A DNA stretch of 64,000 nt from Anaerococcus marasmi (GTDB taxonomy: Bacteria; Bacillota; Clostridia; Tissierellales; Peptoniphilaceae), in contig NZ_OLMF01000005.1 of assembly GCF_900290195.1 (NCBI RefSeq), forward strand, positions 1 through 64,000, read 5' to 3'. The translations under genes were made by a program, and so were the position numbers. Positions 37,047 to 45,270 of this stretch are shown here, piece by piece; position 1 is the stretch's first letter, and the number at the start of each line of letters is the position of its first letter. The notes below the pieces were generated by a model. It was not told the origin of the DNA. It made no database searches and was given only the letters and a program-made list of their open reading frames with translations.

Positions 37047-37613
37047 CCCATTTGAATTTTCGCTTAATTCTCTTTGACTTGGGCAGCCTGGATCTGCAAA
37101 GAATATTGATATATCATGTTTATTACATATATTTTTCCAATTTGAGAATTCTTTACCGCAGTCAAATGTTATGGATTTTACTAATTTTATAGGAATTTGT
37201 TTTAACCATTTATCTAATCTTTCTTCTATGCTTTTAGCTGTCCTATTTTTTGGCTTTAGGGTTACTATGCCTTAGATACTTTTCAACTAGGCTTATTACA
37301 CAACTTTTATGATCTTTCCCCACAATTGTATCTCCCTCAAAGTGACCAAATTCAGTAGTAAAGTTTGGATAGTATTTATTTCTATCATGGATGATTCTTT
37401 TAAAGGCATGTTTTCCTATTTTTTCAACACTACCATTCTTTTTTCTTTTACCCTTCATTGGTAGAAGTTTTACTTCTAAAGTTTCATCTTTGAACCTCTG
37501 TAAAGTGTTCATGGACCCAATGATAGTTTTATTTCACCTCTACCTATTATTACATCAGGAGTCCATCCTTTACTTATTTATCAAGAATATAATCATGTTC
37601 TTGATTACTTAAT
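37039..37613 (-). pseudogene. IS30-family transposase, 5' and middle part (degenerate)
   Basis: Minus-strand translation gives IS30 landmarks: KGWTPDVIIGRGEIK near 37520-37570, EFGHFEGDTIVGKDHKSCV (first catalytic Asp, 37330-37400), TAKSIEERLDKWLKQIP, SITFDCGKEFSNW (second Asp) and FADPGCPSQRE..ENSNGLL (Glu). Frameshifts occur near 37255 and 37513, several stops lie in the first part, and the N-terminal helix-turn-helix is missing. The frame continues after the ISL3 insertion at 35558. The left edge is replaced by a group II intron fragment at 37614. Confidence 0.85.
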
Positions 37614-37699
37614 GTGTGATCGGCATGAGCATATTCTAATAGGTGAAAGTCCTAAGTGTACACGGTAGTGGGAAACACATAGCCAAAGGCAAGGGCTGC
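37614..37699 (+). mobile_element. 5' fragment of a second group II intron
   Basis: GTGTGATCGGCATGAGCATA onward matches the first ~85 bases of the complete intron at 17649 at about 90% identity (same CATATTCTAA, AGTCCTAAGTGT, GGTAGTGGGAAACACATAGC blocks). Similarity stops abruptly at about 37699, where an esterase coding sequence on the other strand begins. No maturase gene or domain V/VI is present, so this piece cannot splice or move. Confidence 0.88.
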
Positions 37700-38158
37700 T
37701 AGACTTAGGAGAGATCCAGCAGAATCGGAAGCAAGAAAAAAATTTCTGGGATTTACATTAAGCCTGATAGATTTTTCGTTAATATAGATAATTCCATCGA
37801 GGACGTCATCCACCTGGATTTTTAAAGTAACCCTCGGTAAAAGCCTGTAGTTTATATTAACCACATTAACTCCCTCTCTTAGTAACAGAAATACAAAACT
37901 CCTAAGAAATCTCCTTAGTCTCATAAACAAGGCCATCTCCATGAAAATAAAGAACGCTAGGAAGGGATTTTTCAGAAAATTTTCCATAATAAATATCAAA
38001 GTCATGGTACAAATCCCTATCGCTATTATAGGAAATGTCGGAGGGATTTCAATACCATCAGTAGAATAAGAAGTGTGTACCAGACGCTTGCAATCCTTTT
38101 TCTCTAAAATTTTAATAATATCTTTTAAACCCAAATCAGGATACATATCACAAGTCAT
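37700..38158 (-). pseudogene. Alpha/beta hydrolase (esterase/lipase) remnant
   Basis: From ATG 38158 (GGAAG upstream) the frame gives MTCDMYPDLGLKDIIKILEK, later EGVNVVNINYRLLP and FFLASDSAGSLLSLAALAFG, i.e. the NYRLxP and GDSAG motifs of an acetyl-esterase-like hydrolase. The expected HGGG oxyanion region is scrambled by frameshifts (around 37900-38010), and the C-terminal third with the catalytic Asp and His is missing, cut off by the intron fragment. A second stub of the same 5' end lies at 44318-44371. Confidence 0.75.
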
Positions 38159-38299
38159 ATAATCTTCCTTTATTATAATATGAATCATTATATTAGTTTT
38201 ACAAAGGATGTAAATCTGATATTAACTATTAAATAATATTTTATAACTATCTACAGTGATTTTAACAAATGTTAACAATGAATGTAGAAATAAGTGTAA

Positions 38300-38328
38300 T
38301 TGACCACAGTTTTAACCTATTATATAAT
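38300..38328 (+). promoter_or_regulatory. Promoter of the galactitol-type PTS operon
   Basis: TTGACC (38300-38305), 17 bp, TATAAT (38323-38328). GGTCAA at 38331-38336 is the inverted match of the -35 TTGACC, so the promoter core is bracketed by a short inverted repeat that could bind a regulator. Confidence 0.65.
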
Positions 38329-38374
38329 TGGGTCAAATAGATGATCTATTATTTAATCTTAGGGTGGTGATACA

Positions 38375-40318
38375 ATCGAAAGACAATACAAGATATTAAA
38401 AATTCTATCTGATCATAATGAACCTATTTCATCTAGGAAATTAAGTGATTACTTGCAAGTGTCTAGGAGAACGGTTTTTAAAGATATCGATAGTTTGAGA
38501 ACAATAGCAAATAGATACAATATAGATATTGTTAATATTCCTTCGAAGGGAATCTTGCTTAAAACAAATGATACTGAAAATGTTTTAAAATTAGAGAAAA
38601 AGATTAAAGGAAGAATAGATAGTGATAATTACTCTGTCGATAATAGGAGAGTTTACATTGTCAAGCAGCTTTTCTTGACACATAACAATCTAACCTTAGA
38701 GAGTTTATCTGAAGAATATCTTGTAAGTAAAACTTCAATTTATAATGATATAAAGGTTATTAATAAAGTAATAGAAGGATATGGATCAAAAATAGTTTCA
38801 AATACATCAGGAATTGAGTTAATCGGAGACGAGCTAAATATTCAACGCTCTTTAATAGAGATAATATTTCATTATTCAGATAAGGTTTCATACTTAAGTT
38901 CCATAAATAAAGCTCAGTTGACATTTTTTGATGAAATTATAGTTAATAGCATATACGAAGAATTGTTTCTTAATAGTAAAGATTTGATAGAAAATCTCCC
39001 TGATTACTATATTCAATCATTCCTGACATCTGTATTTACATTATGTTCTAGAGTTAAGATAGGATGTCATATTGAAGATGATTTTAACTATAATAATCCT
39101 GAATTTGAGGATAGTGAATCAGAGACAGTTAAAAGTTTTGTTGATTTTTTAAAAGATGAGCTAAAGCTTAATTTAGAGCCTAAGGATATCACATATCTTA
39201 AAAAACAACTTTATGCCCATAGGCTGGTGGATAAACAAATAGGCGACAGAACTGATAATTCTTTCATAGTAAATAAATTTGTTGGAAGGATTAGCAAGAT
39301 TGAAGGAGTTGATTTTAGTAATAATAAAGAGTTGGTTAAGGCACTTTCATATCATATATCAGCTATGGTTGAAAGATTAAAACTAGGTATTCATATACAA
39401 AATCCTCTGTTGAAAAGTTTGCGTCAAGAGTACAAAACATTATTTAGTATAATTTGGTATTCGGCTAATATACTGGAGGACTTCTTTAAAATAAAGATGA
39501 ATGACGATGAAGTATCTCTGATTTTAATACATTTTCAAATCCAGATAGAAGCCTTAAACAAAGCTAATAATATTTTAGTTGTATGCCAGTATGGAGTTTC
39601 ATGTGCTCAGCTTATATATAACAAAGTAAAAGCCTTTCTTCCAGAAAAAGATAACTTATCAGTAAGAACGTTAGATGATTTGATTAAAAGTAATTTAAGC
39701 GATGTAGATTTTATTATATCATCAATAAATTTAGACTATTTAAGTTTAGATATACCATATGTTTTTGTTAATCCTGTAATTAATAATGATGACTATATAA
39801 AAATAATATCTGAATATACAAAAATATTTAGTAAGGGACATCAGATTAGGAAAGACAAGATAAATAGTGAAAATACAAATGATATAGAAATTGATCATTT
39901 AATATCTTTAGAAACTATATTTTTGAGGAAAGAATTTGAAAATAAAGAGAAATTAATCGAATGTGTAGGAAATTCACTAAAGAAAAATAAACTTGTTGAT
40001 GATTCTTACTTGAAGTCTATCTTTGCTAGAGAAGCTATTGGAATTACAGCATTAGAATATGGGGTGGCTTTACCTCATGCAAGCTCAAAGACAGTTAATA
40101 AAACACATATAGCAATATGCACACTCAGAAGTCCTATCGACTGGGATGGTGTCCCAACTTCTTTAGTTATTTTCATGAATTTTGAAGATGATGAAGAAGA
40201 AAATATTCGCTATATAGTAGACAAAATATATAAAAAGATAAACTCAAAAGAAAAAGTTGAAACATTGGTAGGATGTCAGAGCCCTAAGGAATTAATAGAA
40301 GAAATTAGAAGTATATGA
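38375..40318 (+). CDS. PTS-controlled transcriptional regulator (HTH, PRD, EIIB- and EIIA-like domains), ATC start
   Basis: The protein reads (M)ERQYKILKILSDHNEPISSR, an N-terminal DeoR/MtlR-type helix-turn-helix, a second HTH (LSEEYLVSKTSIYNDIKVI), two PTS regulation domains, an EIIB-like segment (VVCQYGVSCAQLIYNKV) and a C-terminal EIIA domain (ITALEYGVALPHASS with the acceptor His). This is the layout of MtlR/LicR-type activators, whose activity is set by phosphorylation. No ATG, GTG or TTG lies in frame before the HTH; the first is TTG 38453, which would delete its first half. AGGGTGG (38361-38367) stands at correct spacing to ATC 38375, exactly where such proteins begin, so an ATC start is proposed (647 residues). 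Confidence 0.85.
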   Translation: MERQYKILKILSDHNEPISSRKLSDYLQVSRRTVFKDIDSLRTIANRYNIDIVNIPSKGILLKTNDTENVLKLEKKIKGRIDSDNYSVDNRRVYIVKQLFLTHNNLTLESLSEEYLVSKTSIYNDIKVINKVIEGYGSKIVSNTSGIELIGDELNIQRSLIEIIFHYSDKVSYLSSINKAQLTFFDEIIVNSIYEELFLNSKDLIENLPDYYIQSFLTSVFTLCSRVKIGCHIEDDFNYNNPEFEDSESETVKSFVDFLKDELKLNLEPKDITYLKKQLYAHRLVDKQIGDRTDNSFIVNKFVGRISKIEGVDFSNNKELVKALSYHISAMVERLKLGIHIQNPLLKSLRQEYKTLFSIIWYSANILEDFFKIKMNDDEVSLILIHFQIQIEALNKANNILVVCQYGVSCAQLIYNKVKAFLPEKDNLSVRTLDDLIKSNLSDVDFIISSINLDYLSLDIPYVFVNPVINNDDYIKIISEYTKIFSKGHQIRKDKINSENTNDIEIDHLISLETIFLRKEFENKEKLIECVGNSLKKNKLVDDSYLKSIFAREAIGITALEYGVALPHASSKTVNKTHIAICTLRSPIDWDGVPTSLVIFMNFEDDEEENIRYIVDKIYKKINSKEKVETLVGCQSPKELIEEIRSI

Positions 40319-40325
40319 GGTTAAT

Positions 40326-40781
40326 ATGTATTTTAACAAGAAATTAATAAATACGTTTGTAAGCGTTGATAGTCAAGATGAGCTATTTAAATTCATGTCA
40401 GATTGTTTAAATAAGAGTGGATGTGTAAAAGATTCTTTTTATGATGGAATAATAAGTAGAGAAGCTGAGTATCCAACAGGTATACAAATAGGAAATGTTG
40501 GATTTGCTATACCACATACTGACTCAAAACACGTTTTGGAGTCACAAATTTGTTTCGCATCATTAAAAAAGCCAATTGATTTTGCGGATATGACAGATGT
40601 TAGTAATAAATTCCCAGTAAGTTTAGTATTTATGCTTGCCATGAAGGAACCTGGCGATCAAATAAAAACCTTACAAAAATTAATGGAAGTATTTGCTAAT
40701 GAGGAAGTTATAAATTTCCTTCTAAAATCAGATAATAAGGATCAAATTCTAAATATTTTAAAAGAAAATGGAATTGACTAA
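40326..40781 (+). CDS. PTS EIIA, fructose/galactitol type
   Basis: This 151-residue EIIA of the PTS_EIIA_2 family has the acceptor His64 in VGFAIPHTDS. Typical surrounding blocks are FYDGIISREAEYPTG and the ending LLKSDNKDQILNIL. It phosphorylates the EIIB at 42187. It starts 7 bp after the regulator with GAGGTTAAT upstream, so the regulator and its PTS are one transcript. Confidence 0.9.
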   Translation: MYFNKKLINTFVSVDSQDELFKFMSDCLNKSGCVKDSFYDGIISREAEYPTGIQIGNVGFAIPHTDSKHVLESQICFASLKKPIDFADMTDVSNKFPVSLVFMLAMKEPGDQIKTLQKLMEVFANEEVINFLLKSDNKDQILNILKENGID

Positions 40782-40807
40782 AAATATAGTTTAACAAGGA
40801 GGATAAA

Positions 40808-42148
40808 ATGTCAGTTTTAATTAATTCGTTTCAATGGTTCATAGGTCTTGGATCAAACGTTTTTTTACCAATAATAATATTTATTTTAGGAATTATTTTT
40901 GGATTAAAACCAGGAAAAGCTCTAATGGCAGGTATAACAGTAGGAATTGGTTCGATTGGTCTTGGACTAGTATTGAATTTATTGTCAGGTAGTCTTGGAA
41001 ATGCAATTCAAGAAATGGGAAATCATTATGGAAGTTCTCTTAATATATTAGATATAGGTGTGGGAGTTGGAGGACCTTTAGCTTTCTCTACATCTTTAGG
41101 CTTGATGATGATACCTATTTCACTTGTAGTTAATATATTGTTCGTATTTTTAGGGTTAACTAGAACTTTGAATGTAGATATTTGGAATTTTTGGTTTCCA
41201 ATATTTATGGGAATGATTACTCAATCAATTACAGGTAATTTTGCGTTTGGTCTAGTAGGCGGAACTATTGCAGTGATGATTCAATGGTTACTTGCAGATA
41301 TAAATCAGAAAAAAACTAGTGAGTTTTTTGGGTATCCAGGTATAGCAATAAGTCACATGATGGTCAATTCAGGAGCAATAATTGCACGTCCTTTAAATTG
41401 GGTTTTTGATAGGATCCCTGGTTTAAATAAAATTGATCTTGATGCCGAATCTTTAACTAAAAGATTTGGAATATTTGGGGATACTGTTTTTATAGGATTA
41501 GTTATAGGAGCAATAGTTGGTATTTTTGCTAAATATGACGCAGCTAAAGTAGGAAATCTTGCTATATCTACAGCGGCAGTAATGAAAATAATGCCTAAAA
41601 TGGTTGCTATGTTTATGGAAGGTCTTGGACCAATAGCAGAAGCTGCTTCAGATTTTGCTAATAATAAATTAGGAGGCAGACAAGTTAATATAGGAATGGA
41701 TGCTGCACTTGTAGTAGGACACTCTGCGGTTATGTCTACTTCAATATTATTAGTTCCAATTTCTTTAGCTCTAGCATTAGTATTACCAGGTAATCAAGTT
41801 TTACCTTTTGGAGATTTAGCTTTTTTTGCATTTGCTATAGCAATGATGGTTCCTTTCTTTAAAGGAAATGTTATTAGAACTGTGCTAGGAAGTGCTATAT
41901 ATGTTGTAGCTTGTCTTTATTTATCAGCATGGTTAGCACCAATAATGACAGATGTATTTAATTTAGCTAGCTTTGATGTTGGAACAACAGGTTTGGTTAC
42001 GATGCTACTCGCAGCTTTATGGCCAGTTGTTTTATATGTGTTAGCATTAAAATATTTAGGCATATTTGGAGTCGTAGCAATAGGAATATTAGTAATACTA
42101 ATAATGTATTACATTAACAAAGTTAAGAAAATTTCTTATTTTCAATAG
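40808..42148 (+). CDS. PTS galactitol-family EIIC
   Basis: This 446-residue membrane protein of the galactitol (Gat) EIIC family has about ten hydrophobic spans and the family's opening (FIGLGSNVFLPIIIFILGI, IFGLKPGKALMAGITVGIG). NMDAALVVGHSAV-like sequence (NIGMDAALVVGHSAVMST) is also typical. It transports a polyol or ketose while EIIB phosphorylates it. AAGGAGG precedes the ATG. The gene name gatC is withheld because the substrate is probably not galactitol. Confidence 0.9.
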   Translation: MSVLINSFQWFIGLGSNVFLPIIIFILGIIFGLKPGKALMAGITVGIGSIGLGLVLNLLSGSLGNAIQEMGNHYGSSLNILDIGVGVGGPLAFSTSLGLMMIPISLVVNILFVFLGLTRTLNVDIWNFWFPIFMGMITQSITGNFAFGLVGGTIAVMIQWLLADINQKKTSEFFGYPGIAISHMMVNSGAIIARPLNWVFDRIPGLNKIDLDAESLTKRFGIFGDTVFIGLVIGAIVGIFAKYDAAKVGNLAISTAAVMKIMPKMVAMFMEGLGPIAEAASDFANNKLGGRQVNIGMDAALVVGHSAVMSTSILLVPISLALALVLPGNQVLPFGDLAFFAFAIAMMVPFFKGNVIRTVLGSAIYVVACLYLSAWLAPIMTDVFNLASFDVGTTGLVTMLLAALWPVVLYVLALKYLGIFGVVAIGILVILIMYYINKVKKISYFQ

Positions 42149-42186
42149 AATATAGAATATAAATATAAAATATAAAGGAGATAAAA

Positions 42187-42471
42187 ATGAAAAAAATATT
42201 AGTAATTTGTGGAGCCGGTCATGCAACATCAACCATAGCTGTTTCTAAAATAAAAAAGTGGTTAGAAGACAATAATTTGGCTTCTGATGCAAAAATTTAT
42301 CAATCAAAAATAGCTGATGAACTAAATAAATTTGATGATTATGATGTTGTAGTAAGTACAACAGTTGTACCAGATTCAGTAAAGGAAAAAGTAATTAATG
42401 GTGTTGCTTTATTAACTGGTGTAGGTAGAGATAAGGTGTTTGAACAAATACGTAAAGAATTGGAAAAATAA
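42187..42471 (+). CDS. PTS galactitol-family EIIB
   Basis: This 94-residue EIIB begins MKKILVICGAGHATSTIAV; Cys8 is the phosphorylation site, followed by the P-loop-like GAGHATS. It receives phosphate from the EIIA at 40326 and passes it to the substrate in EIIC. AAAGGAG precedes the ATG. Its last base is the first base of the following ATG (TAATG). Confidence 0.92.
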   Translation: MKKILVICGAGHATSTIAVSKIKKWLEDNNLASDAKIYQSKIADELNKFDDYDVVVSTTVVPDSVKEKVINGVALLTGVGRDKVFEQIRKELEK

Positions 42472-42992
42472 TGATTATACATGATTCTATTAAATTAGAA
42501 ACAATTGCAGGAAGGCCATCCTTCCATGATATAACAGATAATATTAAAGCTATAGTAGATCAAAATTCTATAACAGATGGAATAATTGTTATATCAAGCT
42601 CTCATACTACTTGCTCCTTGTTTTTTGATGAGGATATGCATGATAGAAATTATTTTGGTGATGACTTTCTACATGTTGATATAGCTGAAATGATGGAGAA
42701 AATCGCCCCACCGATGAGGTCAGAGGGCGATTACCACAGCCCTGGAGAAAAACATATAGAGTTTGGATTAAATCTAGGTGATTCGGAATTTCCACCAGAA
42801 AAATGGACGATGCTTAATACAGATGCTCATCTAAAATCTTCACTATTTGGAAGCAATTCTATGACCCTTATAATCAAGGATAAAAAAATCTTGTTAGGTA
42901 AATTAGGTAAAGTATTTTTTGTTGATTGGGATCAATTAAGAGAAAGAACTAGAAATATAAGCATCTTATTATTAGGTGAACAAAATGGTTGA
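42471..42992 (+). CDS. YjbQ-family protein (UPF0047)
   Basis: This 173-residue protein has family landmarks SSSHTTCSLFFDED (HTT motif), TDAHLKSSLFGSNSMTL and a C-terminal RxRNISILLLG. It is longer than the usual 130-140 residues because of an insertion around 70-100 (APPMRSEGDYHSPGEK). The usual LGTWQ is replaced by LGKLG. YjbQ proteins have weak thiamine-phosphate synthase activity in vitro but no agreed role; in sugar operons they recur beside epimerases and isomerases. Translationally coupled on both sides. Confidence 0.8.
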   Translation: MIIHDSIKLETIAGRPSFHDITDNIKAIVDQNSITDGIIVISSSHTTCSLFFDEDMHDRNYFGDDFLHVDIAEMMEKIAPPMRSEGDYHSPGEKHIEFGLNLGDSEFPPEKWTMLNTDAHLKSSLFGSNSMTLIIKDKKILLGKLGKVFFVDWDQLRERTRNISILLLGEQNG

Positions 42993-43647
42993 TATACTAC
43001 CTTCAATTTTAAATAGTGATTTTTGGAATATCAAAGAAACATTAAATACTCTAAATAAAAGCGAGACAAAAGAAATCCATATAGATATAATGGACGGAAA
43101 TTTTGTTGAAGATATGGCGTTTGGTCCCAAATTTGTAAAAACTATAAGAGAACATACAGATTTAAAGTTGGATTTACACCTTATGATTATCAATCCTGAA
43201 AGAAAAATTGAAAAATTTATTGAAGCAGGAGCTGATAGCATAACTTTTAATGTTGAAAGCACTTTCAATGTTATGAATATCATTCAAGAAGTAAAAGAGC
43301 ATAATAAAAAAGTTGGTGTAGCGATTAGCCCTCACACATCAATATCTAGCATAGAAGCGATTTTACCTTTTGTAGATCAAGTCTTAGTTTTAACCATAAA
43401 ACCAGGCACATCAAATTCTAAAATAATTACGGAAATGTATGATAAAATCAAAGAACTATATGTAATTAAGAATAGTAAAGAATATTCATATAGGATAATG
43501 GTTGATGGGAAAGTCGATGATAAAACTCTTAGACCAATATTAGAAAGTGGAGCTGATGCAGTCGTTTCTGGTGGATATATTTTTAAAAATGAAAAATTTT
43601 TAGATAATATTGAAATTTTGAGAAAGATAGGAAGTGAATATGAATAG
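42985..43647 (+). CDS. Divergent ribulose-phosphate 3-epimerase-like protein
   Basis: This 220-residue TIM barrel of the RPE family keeps the early active-site blocks (ILPSILNSDF, IHIDIMDGNFVEDMAFGP, DLHLMI). The later ones have changed: the NPGFGGQ phosphate loop reads IKPGTSNSK, VDGGI reads VDGKV, and the terminal GSaIF reads GGYIF. This suggests a different sugar phosphate, for example a hexulose 6-phosphate. The open frame begins at GTG 42976, but ATG 42985 has AGGTGA at good spacing. It overlaps the upstream gene by 8 bp and the downstream one by 8 bp. Confidence 0.8.
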   Translation: MVDILPSILNSDFWNIKETLNTLNKSETKEIHIDIMDGNFVEDMAFGPKFVKTIREHTDLKLDLHLMIINPERKIEKFIEAGADSITFNVESTFNVMNIIQEVKEHNKKVGVAISPHTSISSIEAILPFVDQVLVLTIKPGTSNSKIITEMYDKIKELYVIKNSKEYSYRIMVDGKVDDKTLRPILESGADAVVSGGYIFKNEKFLDNIEILRKIGSEYE

Positions 43648-44173
43648 TCAATCTTATTTAGAATTAATAGAAGGCGAAATCATCGAGTTTTTCAAATTAA
43701 ATAAATGTCTTAACTTTGAAGAATTATCTAAATATTTTAAAAAAGATAGAAGGATTTTTATAGGTGGGGTTGGAAGATCAAGCATGGCAGCTAGAGGTTT
43801 TGTAAATAGACTAGTTCATTTAGGGTACCATGCATACTTAATAGGGGATATTAGCACCCCTCTAGCTAGAAAAGATGACACAGTGTTGCTTATATCTAAT
43901 TCAGGAAATACAAACTCACTTTATGCAATAGCAGAAAGAGTCAAGAAAGATGGAGCTAAAATTCTAAGCATAACTTCTAACAAAAATTCTAAAATTTTTG
44001 AGATTAGTGATTTTTCTTTAATATTAAAAGGGGCTGAAAAATCTGTTCAACCTATGGGAAGTTTATTTGAACAGGTTGCCTTGCTTATATCCGATGCGTT
44101 CATTTTATTTCTAATGAATCTTAACTCAGAAACTTCTGAGTCAATGAGAAAAAGACATTCAAATTTAGAATAA
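43640..44173 (+). CDS. 6-phospho-3-hexuloisomerase-like SIS protein
   Basis: This 177-residue SIS-domain protein of the PHI (HxlB) family has IFIGGVGRSSMAARGFVNRL, LISNSGNTNSLYAIAERVK and KSVQPMGSLFEQVALLISD. PHI interconverts 3-hexulose 6-phosphate and fructose 6-phosphate in the ribulose monophosphate route. ATG 43640 with AGGAAG upstream is preferred over GTG 43634. Its partner formaldehyde-fixing synthase (HPS) is absent; the RPE-like protein upstream is the only related barrel here. This suggests a sugar catabolic use rather than formaldehyde fixation. Last gene of the operon. Confidence 0.85.
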   Translation: MNSQSYLELIEGEIIEFFKLNKCLNFEELSKYFKKDRRIFIGGVGRSSMAARGFVNRLVHLGYHAYLIGDISTPLARKDDTVLLISNSGNTNSLYAIAERVKKDGAKILSITSNKNSKIFEISDFSLILKGAEKSVQPMGSLFEQVALLISDAFILFLMNLNSETSESMRKRHSNLE

Positions 44174-44254
44174 TAGTCGATTTATTAATATACTAGGTTA
44201 GACGATAATAGTTATAGTCTTCTTTAAACTCTAACTTAATTTAAGAAAAACAAC

Positions 44255-44314
44255 AAGAGATACTAAATTTAAATACAATTTTGTGAAATTGAAAAAAATT
44301 CGTATCTCTTTTGT
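44255..44314 (+). terminator. Probable terminator of the galactitol-type PTS operon
   Basis: AAGAGATAC (44255-44263) pairs with GTATCTCTT (44302-44310), followed by TTGTTTG. The loop is long (38 bases), so efficiency is uncertain. Confidence 0.55.
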
Positions 44315-44317
44315 TTG

Positions 44318-44371
44318 TAAAATTTTAATAATATCTCTAAGACCCAAATTAGGATAGAGGTCTTTTTTCAT
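44318..44371 (-). pseudogene. 5' stub of an esterase gene, paralogue of 37700-38158
   Basis: On the minus strand ATG 44371 opens MKKDLYPNLGLRDIIKIL, matching MTCDMYPDLGLKDIIKIL at 38158 at both protein and DNA level. Similarity ends after about 18 codons. Only a 5' fragment is left. Confidence 0.6.
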
Positions 44372-44524
44372 ATACTTACCTTAATTATAAGTAGCATTTT
44401 ATCTTTTACAGTATTCATATTTATAGAATTTACTTTTAGAATCTTGTACTGACTTATATAAATTATCATAGTCTTTAAAGCTAGCGCTAAGATAATAGTT
44501 TCAATAATTAGGTTTTTACTATAA

Positions 44525-45044
44525 ATGATGCTTGAGCTGTCAATCTGAAAATTAAATAATGAAATAGACAGAGAGAAAAGAAATGAAATCTGTAAAGACC
44601 TTTTTGGATCCTTTGGCAAGTCCACCGTCCCCTCACCATTTAGATGCGAATATGGAGAAACTATTTTTATAGGAGATAATTCTTTCATAAACTTCAACGT
44701 CTCCATGATAGATTTAGGAAAAATAAAAATAGGAAATAGGGTCCTCATAGGCTCAGACACAGGACTTTCCACAGCCATCCGCCCCATAGACCCAGAAATT
44801 AGAGCCACAGCGATTGAAAAAGGAATGATATCATAATAGAAGATGACGTCTAGATAGAGGAAATGTCACAATCCTACCTGTAGTCGCCATAGGATCTGTA
44901 GCTATAATAGGAGCAGATTCTGTCGTAAGTAAGGACATACCAGAAATGTCAATAGCTGTAGGAAACCCCTCCACGGTGATAAGAAAAATAAACGAAGAAG
45001 ATAAAAATTATTGGCAGGAAAAATATGAAAAATTCCTTGAATAA
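44525..45044 (+). pseudogene. Maltose/galactoside O-acetyltransferase-like pseudogene
   Basis: The frame reads NNEIDREKRNEICKDLFGSF, then FRCEYGETIFIGDNSFINFN and IGNRVLIGSDTGLSTAIRPI (left-handed beta-helix acetyltransferase). A stop follows near 44830, and after frameshifts [17 protein letters not shown]-like and [16 protein letters not shown] sequence runs to TAA 45042-45044. The N-terminal start is also lost. This is a sugar O-acetyltransferase broken in its middle. A short minus-strand frame over the same region is a shadow. Confidence 0.85.
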
Positions 45045-45097
45045 ATGGCTGAATAAGTTTTTAATAATTTTAGTAAATATGTCATACGAAAATTAAA

Positions 45098-45140
45098 TTT
45101 TTTCAATTGTCAAATTAAAAATAGAAAATACTAATTAATA
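45098..45140. repeat. Third, decayed copy of the IS30-type terminal sequence
   Basis: TTTTTCAATTGTCAAATTAA at 45098-45117 matches the outer ends at 30500 and 35383, and the following bases resemble AGAATATACTAA with gaps. No transposase coding sequence is left. Confidence 0.5.
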
Positions 45141-45233
45141 ATGACAGTTAATGATTTAGAAATATCTTAGATAGATTTAGACAAATCTTTATGAAACAAA
45201 AAATTATTTATAAAAAACATATAAAAATAAAAA

Positions 45234-45265
45234 AACTAAGCCAAACTCTTAAGTCTAGCTTAGTT
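45234..45265 (-). terminator. Terminator of the aldo/keto reductase gene
   Basis: On the minus strand AACTAAGC (45265-45258) pairs with GCTTAGTT (45241-45234), followed by a T-rich run to about 45226. Confidence 0.75.
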
Positions 45266-45270
45266 ATATC

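Noticed and set aside
37652-38188. A 178-residue intact gene on the minus strand
   Set aside because: Its last part is antisense to the group II intron fragment, the HGGG region is frameshifted and the catalytic C-terminus is missing; it is a chimeric pseudogene.
40358-40371. TGTAAGCGTTGATA, a near match to a catabolite-responsive element
   Set aside because: One key base differs from the consensus and it lies inside the EIIA coding region; weak evidence without a CcpA binding test.
40808-42471. Calling the PTS genes gatC and gatB (galactitol)
   Set aside because: No galactitol-1-phosphate dehydrogenase, tagatose-6-phosphate kinase or aldolase accompanies them; only the family is supported.
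44368-44808. A 146-residue minus-strand ORF
   Set aside because: It is the shadow of the acetyltransferase pseudogene on the plus strand and has no recognisable domain.
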